Position numbers and translations under genes: made by a program
Assembly: GCA_903954205.1 (NCBI GenBank)
Contig: CAJBMR010000057.1
Location: 1 to 14,496, forward strand
Origin: an uncultured bacterium
Lineage (GTDB): Bacteria > Actinomycetota > Actinomycetes > S36-B12
DNA length: 14,496 nt
Direction of reading: 5' to 3'
The notes under the pieces: generated by a model
What the model saw: only the letters and a program-made list of their open reading frames with translations
What the model was told of the DNA's origin: nothing
Database searches by the model: none
Shown here: piece by piece, positions 1-6,442 of the stretch
Numbering within the stretch: the first letter of the stretch is position 1
Layout: each line of letters begins with the position of its first letter

Positions 1-22
1 CCAGGATCAAACTCTCCGTTAA
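1..22 (-). rRNA. rrs: 16S ribosomal RNA, 5' end only (partial)
   Basis: Read on the minus strand, the left edge contains GAGAGTTTGATCCTGG, the universally conserved start of bacterial 16S rRNA and the site of the 27F primer. By analogy with E. coli numbering, where AGAGTTTGATC begins at base 8, the mature 5' end should be close to position 22. The rest of the gene lies to the left of the window. The tandem promoters and antitermination leader upstream fit the start of an rrn operon. The exact processing site is inferred. Confidence 0.95.
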
Positions 23-29
23 GGAATGT

Positions 30-53
30 TGATTGCGCCTTGCAGCGCTATCA
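30..53 (-). other. Hairpin just upstream of 16S rRNA
   Basis: The transcribed strand can pair TGAT with ATCA and GCGC with GCGC around a 6-nt loop, with one A-A mismatch between the two helical parts. The hairpin ends about 8 nt before the predicted mature 16S 5' end, so it could take part in pre-16S folding or processing. The function is inferred. Confidence 0.45.
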
Positions 54-76
54 CCCAAACGTGAGTGATCATGGCG

Positions 77-98
77 GACAGAGCTGAGTGCTTCTGTC
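77..98 (-). other. Hairpin in rrn leader
   Basis: The inverted repeat GACAGA...TCTGTC (6 bp, 10-nt loop) lies in the pre-16S leader between the antitermination boxes and the 16S start. It may be part of the folded leader or processing region. The stem is short and the function is unknown. Confidence 0.35.
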
Positions 99-113
99 AA
101 CCAAAGGAACCGT

Positions 114-138
114 CATGGGTCGTCGAAGACGCCCCATG
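114..138 (-). other. Strong hairpin in rrn leader
   Basis: Two 11-nt arms surround a 3-nt loop. The outer six pairs are CATGGG with CCCATG and the inner four are CGTC with GACG. A single G-A mismatch separates them in the RNA, giving 10 of 11 pairs. It is the most stable local structure I see in the leader and lies about 90 nt upstream of mature 16S. No run of T follows it on the transcribed strand, so it is not a terminator. A role in leader folding, RNase processing or antitermination is inferred. Confidence 0.55.
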
Positions 139-170
139 AACGGGGTTATTTGGCATCGATATGTGGCACG

Positions 171-208
171 CTGTTGAGTTCTCAAGGAGCGGTCGCGCAT
201 CGGGCGCG
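171..208 (-). promoter_or_regulatory. rrn antitermination leader: boxB-, boxA- and boxC-like elements
   Basis: In transcription order, the first element is a hairpin at 208-194 (CGCGC, loop CCGAT, GCGCG), which is boxB-like. Next is GCTCCTTGA at 190-182, which resembles boxA (E. coli TGCTCTTTA). Last is AGAACTCAACAG at 182-171, which differs by one base from the M. tuberculosis boxC RNA AGAACUCAAUAG known to bind the NusA KH domains. The order and the position downstream of the rrn promoters match the mycobacterial rrn leader. A second small hairpin (CCTGC/GCAGG) lies just upstream at 209-221. The boxC call is the firmest; boxA is approximate. Confidence 0.7.
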
Positions 209-242
209 CCTGCGGTGCAGGCCGTTCCCGGGGCGACTCGCA

Positions 243-272
243 ACGTTACCCGCGCGGCAGCGATTCGGTCAA
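243..272 (-). promoter_or_regulatory. rrn promoter P2 (proximal)
   Basis: The -35 TTGACC (272-267) is followed by an 18-bp spacer and a -10 TAACGT (248-243), which keeps the TAnnnT pattern. Transcription would start near 236, upstream of the antitermination boxes. The block GGATTTGACC around the -35 is repeated exactly at the distal promoter. The -10 is weaker than that of P1. Confidence 0.6.
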
Positions 273-394
273 ATCCGCCCGAGGGCGTACCCGACCGAAT
301 CGAATCGACATGGGAGTCGTTGCGCCTCGCCGAACCGGCCTGACCGTCGCCCTAGGGGCTATCGTCGTCCGGGTCTTCCGTGCGAGGAAGATCG

Positions 395-423
395 ACTATA
401 CGCCGATCCATGGGGGAGGTCAA
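395..423 (-). promoter_or_regulatory. rrn promoter P1 (distal)
   Basis: The -35 TTGACC (423-418), a 17-bp spacer and the -10 TATAGT (400-395) form a near-consensus housekeeping sigma promoter. It begins only about 31 bp after the tyrS stop codon. Transcription would start near 388, giving a leader of roughly 365 nt before 16S. A small hairpin (CTTCC/GGAAG, 375-390) falls at the predicted start site. Confidence 0.75.
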
Positions 424-454
424 ATCCAGGACAGCCATTCTGGCGTGATCTGGG

Positions 455-1735
455 TCACCCCTCGATGAGGACTCCCGCCAGCGTACGCCGCCCCCTCCTC
501 AGCACGAGGAACCGCCCGTGCAGGAGGTCGCCGGCAGGCGGACAGAAGGCCTCATCCTCAACTCTCACATTGTTCACGTAGGCCCCACCCTCCCCAATGG
601 TTCGCCGCGCCTGCCCGCGGCTGGGGGAAAGCCCCGAACGCACGAGGAGGTCCACGATGTCCGGGAGTGTTCCCCCCGCGATCTCCTCGCGCGGCACGAT
701 CGCGTGCGGCACCTCGCGCAAGGCCGCGTCGAGAACGTCGGCGGGCACGCTCGAGAGGTCGCCCTGCCCGAAGAGTGCCTGTGCGGCAGCCTCGACAGCC
801 TCGGTGGCGGCCGCTCCGTGCACGAGCGTGGTGAGTTCCTGAGCAAGTGCGCGCTGTGCAGCCCTCCGGGCGGGCTCCGCGCGAGTCGCCTCTTCGAGTT
901 CCTCGATCTCGGCGTGACTGCGCATGCTGTAGAAGCGAAGGTAAGTCGGCACATCTCGGTCGTCGGCGTTGAGCCAGAACTGAAAGAACGCATACGGACT
1001 CGTCATGGCTGGGCTGAGCCACACGGTGCCCGTCTCGGTCTTGCCGAACTTCGTGCCATCCGCCTTCGTCACCAAAGGCGTCGTGAGCGCGTGCACGTGC
1101 GCCGCTTCGACGCGGCGAATCAAGTCCACGCCCGCGGTGATGTTGCCCCACTGGTCCGATCCGCCCATCTGCAGACGGCATCCGTGACGGCGGTAGAGCT
1201 CGAGGAAGTCATAGGACTGCAGCAATTGGTAGCTGAACTCGGTGAAGGAAATCCCATCTCCAGCAAGGCGAGCGGCGACAGCCTCGCGATCCAGCATGCG
1301 GTTGACGCTGAAGTGCTTGCCGATGTCGCGCAGGAAGGCGATGACGTCGATGTCCTTCGTCCAGTCGAAGTTGTTGACCAACTGCGCAGCCGCGGGCCCC
1401 TCGAAGTCGAAGAAGTCGGAAAGCTCAGTCCTCAGGCGCGATACCCACTCGTCCACGACATCGACGGGATTGAGCGTGCGCTCCCCCGTCATCTTGGGAT
1501 CGCCGATGAGCCCCGTCGCGCCTCCGACAAGCGCTAGGGGACGGTGGCCGTGGGCCTGGAATCGCCGCATGGTCTGGATCTGGAGGAGGTTGCCCAGGTG
1601 AAGGCTCGGGGCAGTGGGGTCGAATCCGATGTAGAAGGTGATCGGCCCCTCGTCGAGGTCAGCGCGCAGAGACTCCAGGTCCGTGCTCTGCGCGATCAGT
1701 CCACGCCACTGCAGGTCGTCGATGAGGGCACTCAC
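455..1735 (-). CDS. tyrS: Tyrosyl-tRNA synthetase
   Basis: This cytoplasmic class I aminoacyl-tRNA synthetase charges tRNA-Tyr with tyrosine using ATP. The 426 residues match the usual length of about 420. The HIGH-type ATP motif is HLGN (residues 46-49), the tyrosine-pocket region GGSDQWGNI is at 191-199, and the KMSKS-type loop is KFGKT (229-233), the normal bacterial TyrS variant. A C-terminal S4 RNA-binding domain covers about 356-420. I chose the GTG at 1735 because AGAGGA lies 9 nt upstream; an in-frame GTG at 1741 would leave only 3 nt. The gene follows the lipoprotein gene after 45 bp and is the last protein gene before the rRNA operon. I see no T-box leader and no terminator after it. 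Confidence 0.97.
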   Translation of the reverse strand: MSALIDDLQWRGLIAQSTDLESLRADLDEGPITFYIGFDPTAPSLHLGNLLQIQTMRRFQAHGHRPLALVGGATGLIGDPKMTGERTLNPVDVVDEWVSRLRTELSDFFDFEGPAAAQLVNNFDWTKDIDVIAFLRDIGKHFSVNRMLDREAVAARLAGDGISFTEFSYQLLQSYDFLELYRRHGCRLQMGGSDQWGNITAGVDLIRRVEAAHVHALTTPLVTKADGTKFGKTETGTVWLSPAMTSPYAFFQFWLNADDRDVPTYLRFYSMRSHAEIEELEEATRAEPARRAAQRALAQELTTLVHGAAATEAVEAAAQALFGQGDLSSVPADVLDAALREVPHAIVPREEIAGGTLPDIVDLLVRSGLSPSRGQARRTIGEGGAYVNNVRVEDEAFCPPAGDLLHGRFLVLRRGRRTLAGVLIEG

Positions 1736-1744
1736 GACCACGCA

Positions 1745-1750
1745 TCCTCT
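1745..1750 (-). promoter_or_regulatory. Ribosome binding site deciding the tyrS start
   Basis: AGAGGA on the minus strand ends 9 nt before the GTG at 1735 and only 3 nt before the alternative GTG at 1741. This favours the shorter protein beginning MSALIDDLQ. Confidence 0.6.
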
Positions 1751-1780
1751 CGCATCGCAGCAACCGCACGGTCGGGTGGG

Positions 1781-2167
1781 CTAAGGGCACGTGGTCTGAG
1801 TGAAGACAGCACCGTCGAGCAGGCTGTCCTGGGGCCAGGTGAGACTCGACTCCGTGAGGAGGAGGCGCGTGCCGTCGGCGTAGACGAAGGCGTCGGCTTC
1901 CAGGCGTCCCGCCGTGGACTCGGGGGCAAACTCTTCTACTCCATCGACGTAGGAGTAGACGGTGACCTGTCCGCCCTCGGAATCATTGCCGCTGGGCGCA
2001 GCCTCCACCTTGATCACCGCGCGGGACGCGCCTTCGACGAGTTCGTAGCACCGAGGCGAGCCCGCCGGTCCCGACGCCGGGTCAGTCGCAACCGCGTCAG
2101 TGGAGCCCCCGCCGCATGCAGTGAGCAGTGCCGCGACCGCGGCAAAGACGACAAGGTACCTATTCAT
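1781..2167 (-). CDS. Small secreted lipoprotein of unknown function
   Basis: The 128-residue protein begins with a lipoprotein signal peptide: MNRY, a hydrophobic stretch (residues 5-16) and the lipobox LTAC, with the lipidated cysteine at residue 18. A glycine/serine-rich linker follows. The mature part, about 110 residues, is acidic and contains two further cysteines (40 and 127) that could form a disulfide outside the cytoplasm. I recognise no domain. The start is firm: GGGAGG lies just upstream, and ATGA overlaps the mpg stop by 4 bp, which suggests translational coupling. In M. tuberculosis a lipoprotein gene (lprJ) also sits beside tyrS, but on its other side, and I cannot claim homology. 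The protein should be anchored to the outer face of the membrane; its job is unknown. Confidence 0.8.
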   Translation of the reverse strand: MNRYLVVFAAVAALLTACGGGSTDAVATDPASGPAGSPRCYELVEGASRAVIKVEAAPSGNDSEGGQVTVYSYVDGVEEFAPESTAGRLEADAFVYADGTRLLLTESSLTWPQDSLLDGAVFTQTTCP

Positions 2168-2907
2168 GGGGCCTCCCGCTGCTTCCTAGGCGTGGCAGCA
2201 CGATAGGGGCTCACGGTCGGATCTTCGGCGGCAAATCGCCACGGCGTGCCAGCTCCCGCACCAGAGACCCCTGTCCGCGGTCCCACGATGTGGGCCGGCA
2301 GAGGCTGGCGCGCCAGTTCGAGGCGCACGGGCGACGCAGGGTCGAGGAGGTCCAGTCCGTCCTCATCCCCCGTGAGACCAAGGGCGACAGTGAGCCTCGC
2401 CGGGCCCCGGGCGAGATCGCGGTCGCTTCGCGCAGTGGCCCTGCGCCCGCGCGCGATTTCGAGCCCCTCGACCACGCCGCCCGCCCGCAGGAGGACCGCA
2501 GAGGCGCTGCCCTCAGGACCGGTGACGACGTTGGCACACCAGTGCATGCCGTAGGTGAAGTACACGTAGAGGCGACCCGGCGGACCGAACATCGTGGCGT
2601 TGCGGGGCGTCAACCCGCGGAAGGCATGGGATCCGGGATCCTCACCCTGACCGCCGTACGCCTCCACCTCGGTGAGTTGCAGCGCCACGCGACCCTCGGG
2701 CGAATCCGACACCAGGCGAGCACCCAGCAGACGGGGGGCTGCGACCGTGGGATGACTCGACAGGAGTCGTCTGCCGCGCACCATGGCGCAAGTGTGGGCC
2801 ATGGGTTGCCACGTCGGTCGCGGCGGAGGTCGCCCGCCCACGCTCACTCCCCCCGGCGTGCCGGGAGCGGGCGACCCCGACTTCACCCTGTCGCGGGGGT
2901 CTGACAT
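2164..2907 (-). CDS. mpg: 3-methyladenine DNA glycosylase (AAG/MPG family)
   Basis: This base-excision repair enzyme removes alkylated purines such as 3-methyladenine. The family signature is clear: the catalytic-region EVEAYGG, then SHAFRGLTPRNATMFG, then RLYVYFTYGMHWCANVV, matching the SH.FRG.TPRN..MFGPPG..YVY.TYGMH pattern of human AAG and bacterial homologues. The start is uncertain. ATG 2907, 11 bp after the VanZ-like gene, gives 247 residues with a Pro/Gly-rich N-terminal tail of about 45 residues. ATG 2802 (MAHTCAM...) and ATG 2784 (MVRGRRLL...) give 212 and 206 residues, closer to the usual length of about 200. None has a good Shine-Dalgarno sequence. The 3' end overlaps the lipoprotein start by 4 bp. 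mpg next to tyrS is also known in mycobacteria. Confidence 0.92.
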   Translation of the reverse strand: MSDPRDRVKSGSPAPGTPGGVSVGGRPPPRPTWQPMAHTCAMVRGRRLLSSHPTVAAPRLLGARLVSDSPEGRVALQLTEVEAYGGQGEDPGSHAFRGLTPRNATMFGPPGRLYVYFTYGMHWCANVVTGPEGSASAVLLRAGGVVEGLEIARGRRATARSDRDLARGPARLTVALGLTGDEDGLDLLDPASPVRLELARQPLPAHIVGPRTGVSGAGAGTPWRFAAEDPTVSPYRAATPRKQREAP

Positions 2908-2918
2908 CTCGGTCGGGC

Positions 2919-3302
2919 TCAGCGGATGACGGAACGGCGTACGAGGATCACACTCAGAACCCCGACCAGGGCTCCGAGCGCATTGGCCGCGATGTCGGTC
3001 CACTGGAAGGTCCGCAGGCCGAACACCCCCTGGAGGACCTCCAGAATGACGCCGTACCCGATGACACCGGCAAGCGTGGCGGCGATGCGTGGCTGGCGTT
3101 GGCCGAGGACGGCAAGGGCGGCGAGAAGGGCGTAGGCCAGGCCGTGGCCGATCGTGGCGCGGAGCTCCCCCAGATCGGCAATCTCCATGCCCGGAGTCCC
3201 GCGCGGCGGCAACATCGACACGACCCCGATGAGAAGTGCGACAAGAATTGCGGCAATCCCCCACGTCCGCCGACCCGCGCGGAGTGCGTCAGGGACGGCC
3301 AC
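2919..3302 (-). CDS. VanZ-like integral membrane protein
   Basis: The product is a small membrane protein of about 127 residues with four predicted transmembrane segments, near residues 14-31, 51-67, 72-93 and 102-122. It has VanZ-family features: HGLAYALLA in the second segment and the E..Q....R.....D..AN.LG..vG pattern in EVLQGVFGLRTFQWTDIAAN and the residues after it. VanZ itself gives low-level teicoplanin resistance; most family members have no known function, and resistance should not be assumed here. The GTG at 3302 overlaps the argH end by 14 bp. An upstream ATG at 3341 would overlap by 53 bp. Neither has a strong ribosome binding site, so the start is tentative. Its place after argH suggests cotranscription with the arginine genes, not a role in the pathway. 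Confidence 0.8.
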   Translation of the reverse strand: MAVPDALRAGRRTWGIAAILVALLIGVVSMLPPRGTPGMEIADLGELRATIGHGLAYALLAALAVLGQRQPRIAATLAGVIGYGVILEVLQGVFGLRTFQWTDIAANALGALVGVLSVILVRRSVIR

Positions 3303-4701
3303 GCGCCCATTCGGCGTCGGCTGCGACGACAGAGCGGACATCGGCCAGTTGCTCGCGCACGCGCACCGGAGCCGTGCCTCCGTACGACGCACGCGAGGAC
3401 ACGGATCCCTCAAGCGAGAGCACCTCGCGCACATCCGGGGTGAGCGCGGCTGAGATGCCGGCGAAGTCTGCGTCTTCGAGGTCCCACAATTCGATTCCGC
3501 GCTCCTCTGCGGCACGAACGCACGCGCCCGCAATCTCGTGTGCGTCGCGGAAGGGCACCCCATTGCGCACGAGCCATTCGGCGATGTCGGTGGCGAGGGC
3601 GAAACCCTCCGGTGCTGACATCGAGATGCGCACGGTGTCGAAGCGCAGGGTGGCGATCATCCCGGTGACGGCAGGCAGGACGAGCAGGAGCTGATCGACA
3701 GCATCGAAAACCGGCTCCTTGTCCTCCTGTAGATCACGGTTATAGGCGAAGGGCATGCCCTTGAGGGTGGCGAGCAGCCCTGTCAGGTCGCCGATGAGTC
3801 GACCGGACTTGCCACGGACGAGCTCGGCGACATCGGGGTTCTTCTTCTGCGGCATGATCGACGATCCCGTGGACCACGCGTCGTCGAGCGCTGCCCAGCC
3901 GAACTCACGCGAGGTCCACAGCACGACTTCTTCTCCGATGCGCGAGAGGTGGACTCCGATCATCGCCGCGGCGAAGAGGAACTCGGCGACCCAGTCGCGG
4001 TCGCTCACCGCGTCGATCGAGTTGGCCAGCGCGCCGCGGAACCCGAGCTCGGCAGCGACAGCCTGGGGGTCTAGGCCCAGCGATGAGCCGGCGAGCGCAC
4101 CGGCGCCGAGCGGCGACAGGGCCGCGCGCTCATCCCAGTCGCGCAAGCGGTCGATATCGCGAGCGAGAGCGTGCACGTGCTTGGCGATCTCATGACCCAG
4201 GGACACCGGCTGGGCGTGCTGCAGGTGGGTGAAGCCCGGAGCGATCGTGTCGACATGCTCCTGCGCCTGAGCGAGCAGCGCCTCCTGCAACTCGATGAGC
4301 TCTGAGGCGATCGCGCGCGCCTGGTCCCTCAGGTACAGCCGGAAGTCGGTCGCGACCTGATCGTTGCGGCTGCGCCCTGCGCGGAGCTTGCCGCCCAGCG
4401 GGCCGAGTCGTTCGAGCAAGCCGCGCTCGATGGCGGTGTGGACATCCTCATCGTCGGGGCCTGCAGCGAAAGCTCCTGATGCGACGTCGCCGGCAAGGGT
4501 GTCGAGTGCCGCGAGGACCTGCACGATCTCTGCATCGTCGAGTAGCCCGGCGTGGTGCAGCACGCGGGCGTGCGCGGCGGTCTGCCGAATGTCGTACGGG
4601 GCGAGACGCCAGTCGAAGTGAACCGACGCGCTCAGTGCCGCCATGGCGTCAGCAGGCCCCGTTGCGAACCGTCCACCCCAGAGCCGTGTGGGCTCGCTCA
4701 T
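3289..4701 (-). CDS. argH: Argininosuccinate lyase
   Basis: ArgH splits argininosuccinate into arginine and fumarate, the last step of arginine synthesis, in the cytoplasm as a homotetramer. The 470 residues are typical. Visible are the N-terminal LWGGRF (7-12), the substrate-binding region AGRSRNDQVATD (108-119), the THLQHAQP segment with the catalytic histidine (158-165), and the fumarase/aspartase signature GSSIMPQKKNPD (279-290) on the mobile catalytic loop. The ATG at 4701 overlaps the argR stop by 4 bp, and a strong GGGGAGGG stretch lies a few bases upstream. In many actinobacteria argG, which makes the substrate, directly precedes argH; here argR does. The VanZ-like gene overlaps its 3' end. 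Confidence 0.98.
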   Translation of the reverse strand: MSEPTRLWGGRFATGPADAMAALSASVHFDWRLAPYDIRQTAAHARVLHHAGLLDDAEIVQVLAALDTLAGDVASGAFAAGPDDEDVHTAIERGLLERLGPLGGKLRAGRSRNDQVATDFRLYLRDQARAIASELIELQEALLAQAQEHVDTIAPGFTHLQHAQPVSLGHEIAKHVHALARDIDRLRDWDERAALSPLGAGALAGSSLGLDPQAVAAELGFRGALANSIDAVSDRDWVAEFLFAAAMIGVHLSRIGEEVVLWTSREFGWAALDDAWSTGSSIMPQKKNPDVAELVRGKSGRLIGDLTGLLATLKGMPFAYNRDLQEDKEPVFDAVDQLLLVLPAVTGMIATLRFDTVRISMSAPEGFALATDIAEWLVRNGVPFRDAHEIAGACVRAAEERGIELWDLEDADFAGISAALTPDVREVLSLEGSVSSRASYGGTAPVRVREQLADVRSVVAADAEWARGRP

Positions 4702-5234
4702 TGCTTCCCTCCCCTGGGTAGCGCTCCGCCTGCTCGTCCCTCCGCCATGGCCAGGATCGCCTCGGCCACCTCGGCACCTGCCTCCACTCCGCGCGTCACG
4801 ATGAGCACGGTGTCATCCCCCGCCACCGTGCCCAGGATCGACCCCCAGTGCGCGCCGTCGAAGGCCGAGGCGAGGTACTGCGCACCCCCCGGTGGTGTGC
4901 GCACCACGACGATGTTGAGGGAGTGGTCGACCGAGACGGCGAGTTCGTGGAGTGCTCGCGCGAGCCGGGTGAGCCCGACAGGGGCGGCTTCGACCGCTGT
5001 TTCGGGTCGCGTGCCGGCCTGCTCAGAGGGGAGCGCATAGACACTGCGTGCATCGCCGTTCGACACCTTCACGGCGCCAAGGTCCACGAGATCGCGAGAC
5101 AGGGTCGCCTGCGTCACGGTGAAACCCTCGTCGGCGAGGACCGCTCGCAACTCCTCCTGCGAATGGATGCTCCGAGATGAAAGAGCGTCGATGATCCGGG
5201 TTCGCCGGGCGGCCTGGGTGCGCGGGCTACTCAT
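4698..5234 (-). CDS. argR: Arginine repressor
   Basis: ArgR is the arginine-responsive hexameric regulator that binds ARG-box operators. The 178 residues have an N-terminal winged-helix domain of about 70 residues, with the recognition region TVTQATLSRDLVDLGAVKV. A linker leads to the C-terminal oligomerisation/arginine-binding domain with GTVAGDDTVLIV, the family's GT.AGDDT motif. I chose the ATG at 5234 (MSSPRTQ) because it overlaps the argD stop by 4 bp, like the neighbouring pairs. An in-frame upstream ATG at 5276 would add 14 unconserved-looking residues. argR lies inside the argCJBD-RH operon, so if the site before argC is its operator it controls its own synthesis. argF, which usually precedes argR in this cluster, is absent. 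Confidence 0.96.
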   Translation of the reverse strand: MSSPRTQAARRTRIIDALSSRSIHSQEELRAVLADEGFTVTQATLSRDLVDLGAVKVSNGDARSVYALPSEQAGTRPETAVEAAPVGLTRLARALHELAVSVDHSLNIVVVRTPPGGAQYLASAFDGAHWGSILGTVAGDDTVLIVTRGVEAGAEVAEAILAMAEGRAGGALPRGGKQ

Positions 5235-6442
5235 GACAGCCCCGAGAGTGCGAGGGGCCAGCGCTCGGCCACCCAATCGAGGTCGTCGTCGGTGAGGACC
5301 AGTGGCGGAGCCATGCGGATGACATCAGGGGCGACGGCATTGACGATGAGCCCCTGATGGCGTGCGGCCGCTTCGACATCAGCAGCGACAGGGGCGCGTA
5401 GGACCACACCGAGCAGGAGCCCTCGACCTCGCACGTGATCGACAAGGGTCGAACCGGTGACGATTGACCGCAGGCGCTCGCTGACAACCGGCACGCGGGC
5501 GAGCAGGCCCTCACGCTCGATGACCTCGAGTACGGCGAGCGCGGCGGCGCAACTCATCGGGTTGCCGCCGAAGGTCGACCCGTGGCTGCCGGGGCCGAGT
5601 AGCTGGGCCGCCTCTCCAAAGGCGACCATCGCACCGATGGGGAGTCCGCCACCCAATCCCTTCGCCAGCGTGACGACATCGGGCAGCGCCTCGCCCTCAT
5701 GGGCGAACCACGAGCCCGTGCGCCCGACTCCGGTCTGCACCTCGTCGAACACAAGCAAGGCACCGTGGGCGTCGCAGGCCGCGCGAGCTGCGGCGAGGTA
5801 GCCCTCGGGTGCGGGGATCACGCCACCCTCTCCCTGGATGGGCTCGAGGAACACCGCGGCCGTATCGCTGTCGACCGCTGCCTTTAGCGCCGCGATGTCG
5901 CCGAAGGGGACGGTGATGACGTCGCCGGGTAGCGGTCGGAAGGGATCCTGCTTGGCCGGTTGCGCGGTCAAAGCCAGGGATCCCATCGTGCGCCCGTGGA
6001 AGGAGCGCTCCGCCACCACGACGCGGGTGCGGCCTGTGCGGCGCGAGAGCTTGAACGCCGCTTCATTGGCCTCCGCACCCGAGTTGCAGAAGAACGCCCT
6101 CCCGCCACGCGTGCCGGACGGATCCAGCAGCGCAAGGAGCCGCTCGGCCAACTCGAGAGCGGGCGCAGAGATGGCGAGATTGCTCGTGTGCCCCAGGGTG
6201 GACATCTGCTGCGTCACTGCAGCGACGACATCCGGGTGCGCGTGGCCCACGGCATTGACGGCGATGCCCGCGAGCAGGTCGACGTACTCTCTGCCATCGG
6301 CATCCCACACCCGCGCCCCGCGGCCGCGCACGAGCGCCATCGCAGGCGTGCCGTAGTTGTCCATCAGCGAGGAGCGCCAGCGCTCCTGAAACAGGGACGT
6401 AGCGGGAAGTCCCTGATCGGCCAGGACATCGCCCGTGGTCAC
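5231..6442 (-). CDS. argD: Acetylornithine aminotransferase
   Basis: This PLP-dependent class III aminotransferase converts N-acetylglutamate semialdehyde to N-acetylornithine using glutamate. The 403 residues show the expected landmarks: MDNYGTPAMALVRG near the N-terminus, the phosphate-binding NSGAEANEAA (120-129), SFHGRTMG (147-154), DEVQTGVGRTG (233-243) and the PLP lysine in TLAKGLGGGLPIGAM (K261). The start is GTG 6442, which overlaps the argB stop as GTGA. It is supported by GGAGGT 5 nt upstream. Actinobacterial ArgD enzymes may also act as succinyldiaminopimelate aminotransferases for lysine, which cannot be judged here. argR follows with a 4-bp overlap. Confidence 0.97.
   Translation of the reverse strand: MTTGDVLADQGLPATSLFQERWRSSLMDNYGTPAMALVRGRGARVWDADGREYVDLLAGIAVNAVGHAHPDVVAAVTQQMSTLGHTSNLAISAPALELAERLLALLDPSGTRGGRAFFCNSGAEANEAAFKLSRRTGRTRVVVAERSFHGRTMGSLALTAQPAKQDPFRPLPGDVITVPFGDIAALKAAVDSDTAAVFLEPIQGEGGVIPAPEGYLAAARAACDAHGALLVFDEVQTGVGRTGSWFAHEGEALPDVVTLAKGLGGGLPIGAMVAFGEAAQLLGPGSHGSTFGGNPMSCAAALAVLEVIEREGLLARVPVVSERLRSIVTGSTLVDHVRGRGLLLGVVLRAPVAADVEAAARHQGLIVNAVAPDVIRMAPPLVLTDDDLDWVAERWPLALSGLS

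Noticed and set aside
72..100. Perfect -35 hexamer TTGACA (100-95) as a third rrn promoter
   Set aside because: No -10-like hexamer occurs at 16-19 bp. The hexamer overlaps an inverted repeat, so it more likely belongs to a leader hairpin.
131..150. CCCC/GGGG repeat followed by TTATTT on the plus strand, resembling a terminator
   Set aside because: The stem is only 4 bp, no plus-strand gene leads into it, and on the transcribed strand the T-run becomes an A-run before the stem.
428..454. Possible terminator hairpin (CCAG/CTGG) after tyrS
   Set aside because: The stem is 4 bp with a long loop and no T-run, too weak to call.
150..581. Plus-strand open frame of 143 codons over the rrn leader
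   Set aside because: It covers rrn promoters and the tyrS 3' end. The Arg/Pro-rich translation looks like noise, and transcription here runs the other way.
518..1537. Open frame on the plus strand (339 codons) opposite tyrS
   Set aside because: It is a shadow of tyrS with no motif and no start signal.
2919..3302. Teicoplanin or glycopeptide resistance gene vanZ
   Set aside because: The protein has the VanZ fold pattern, but most family members are not resistance genes and no other van genes are present.
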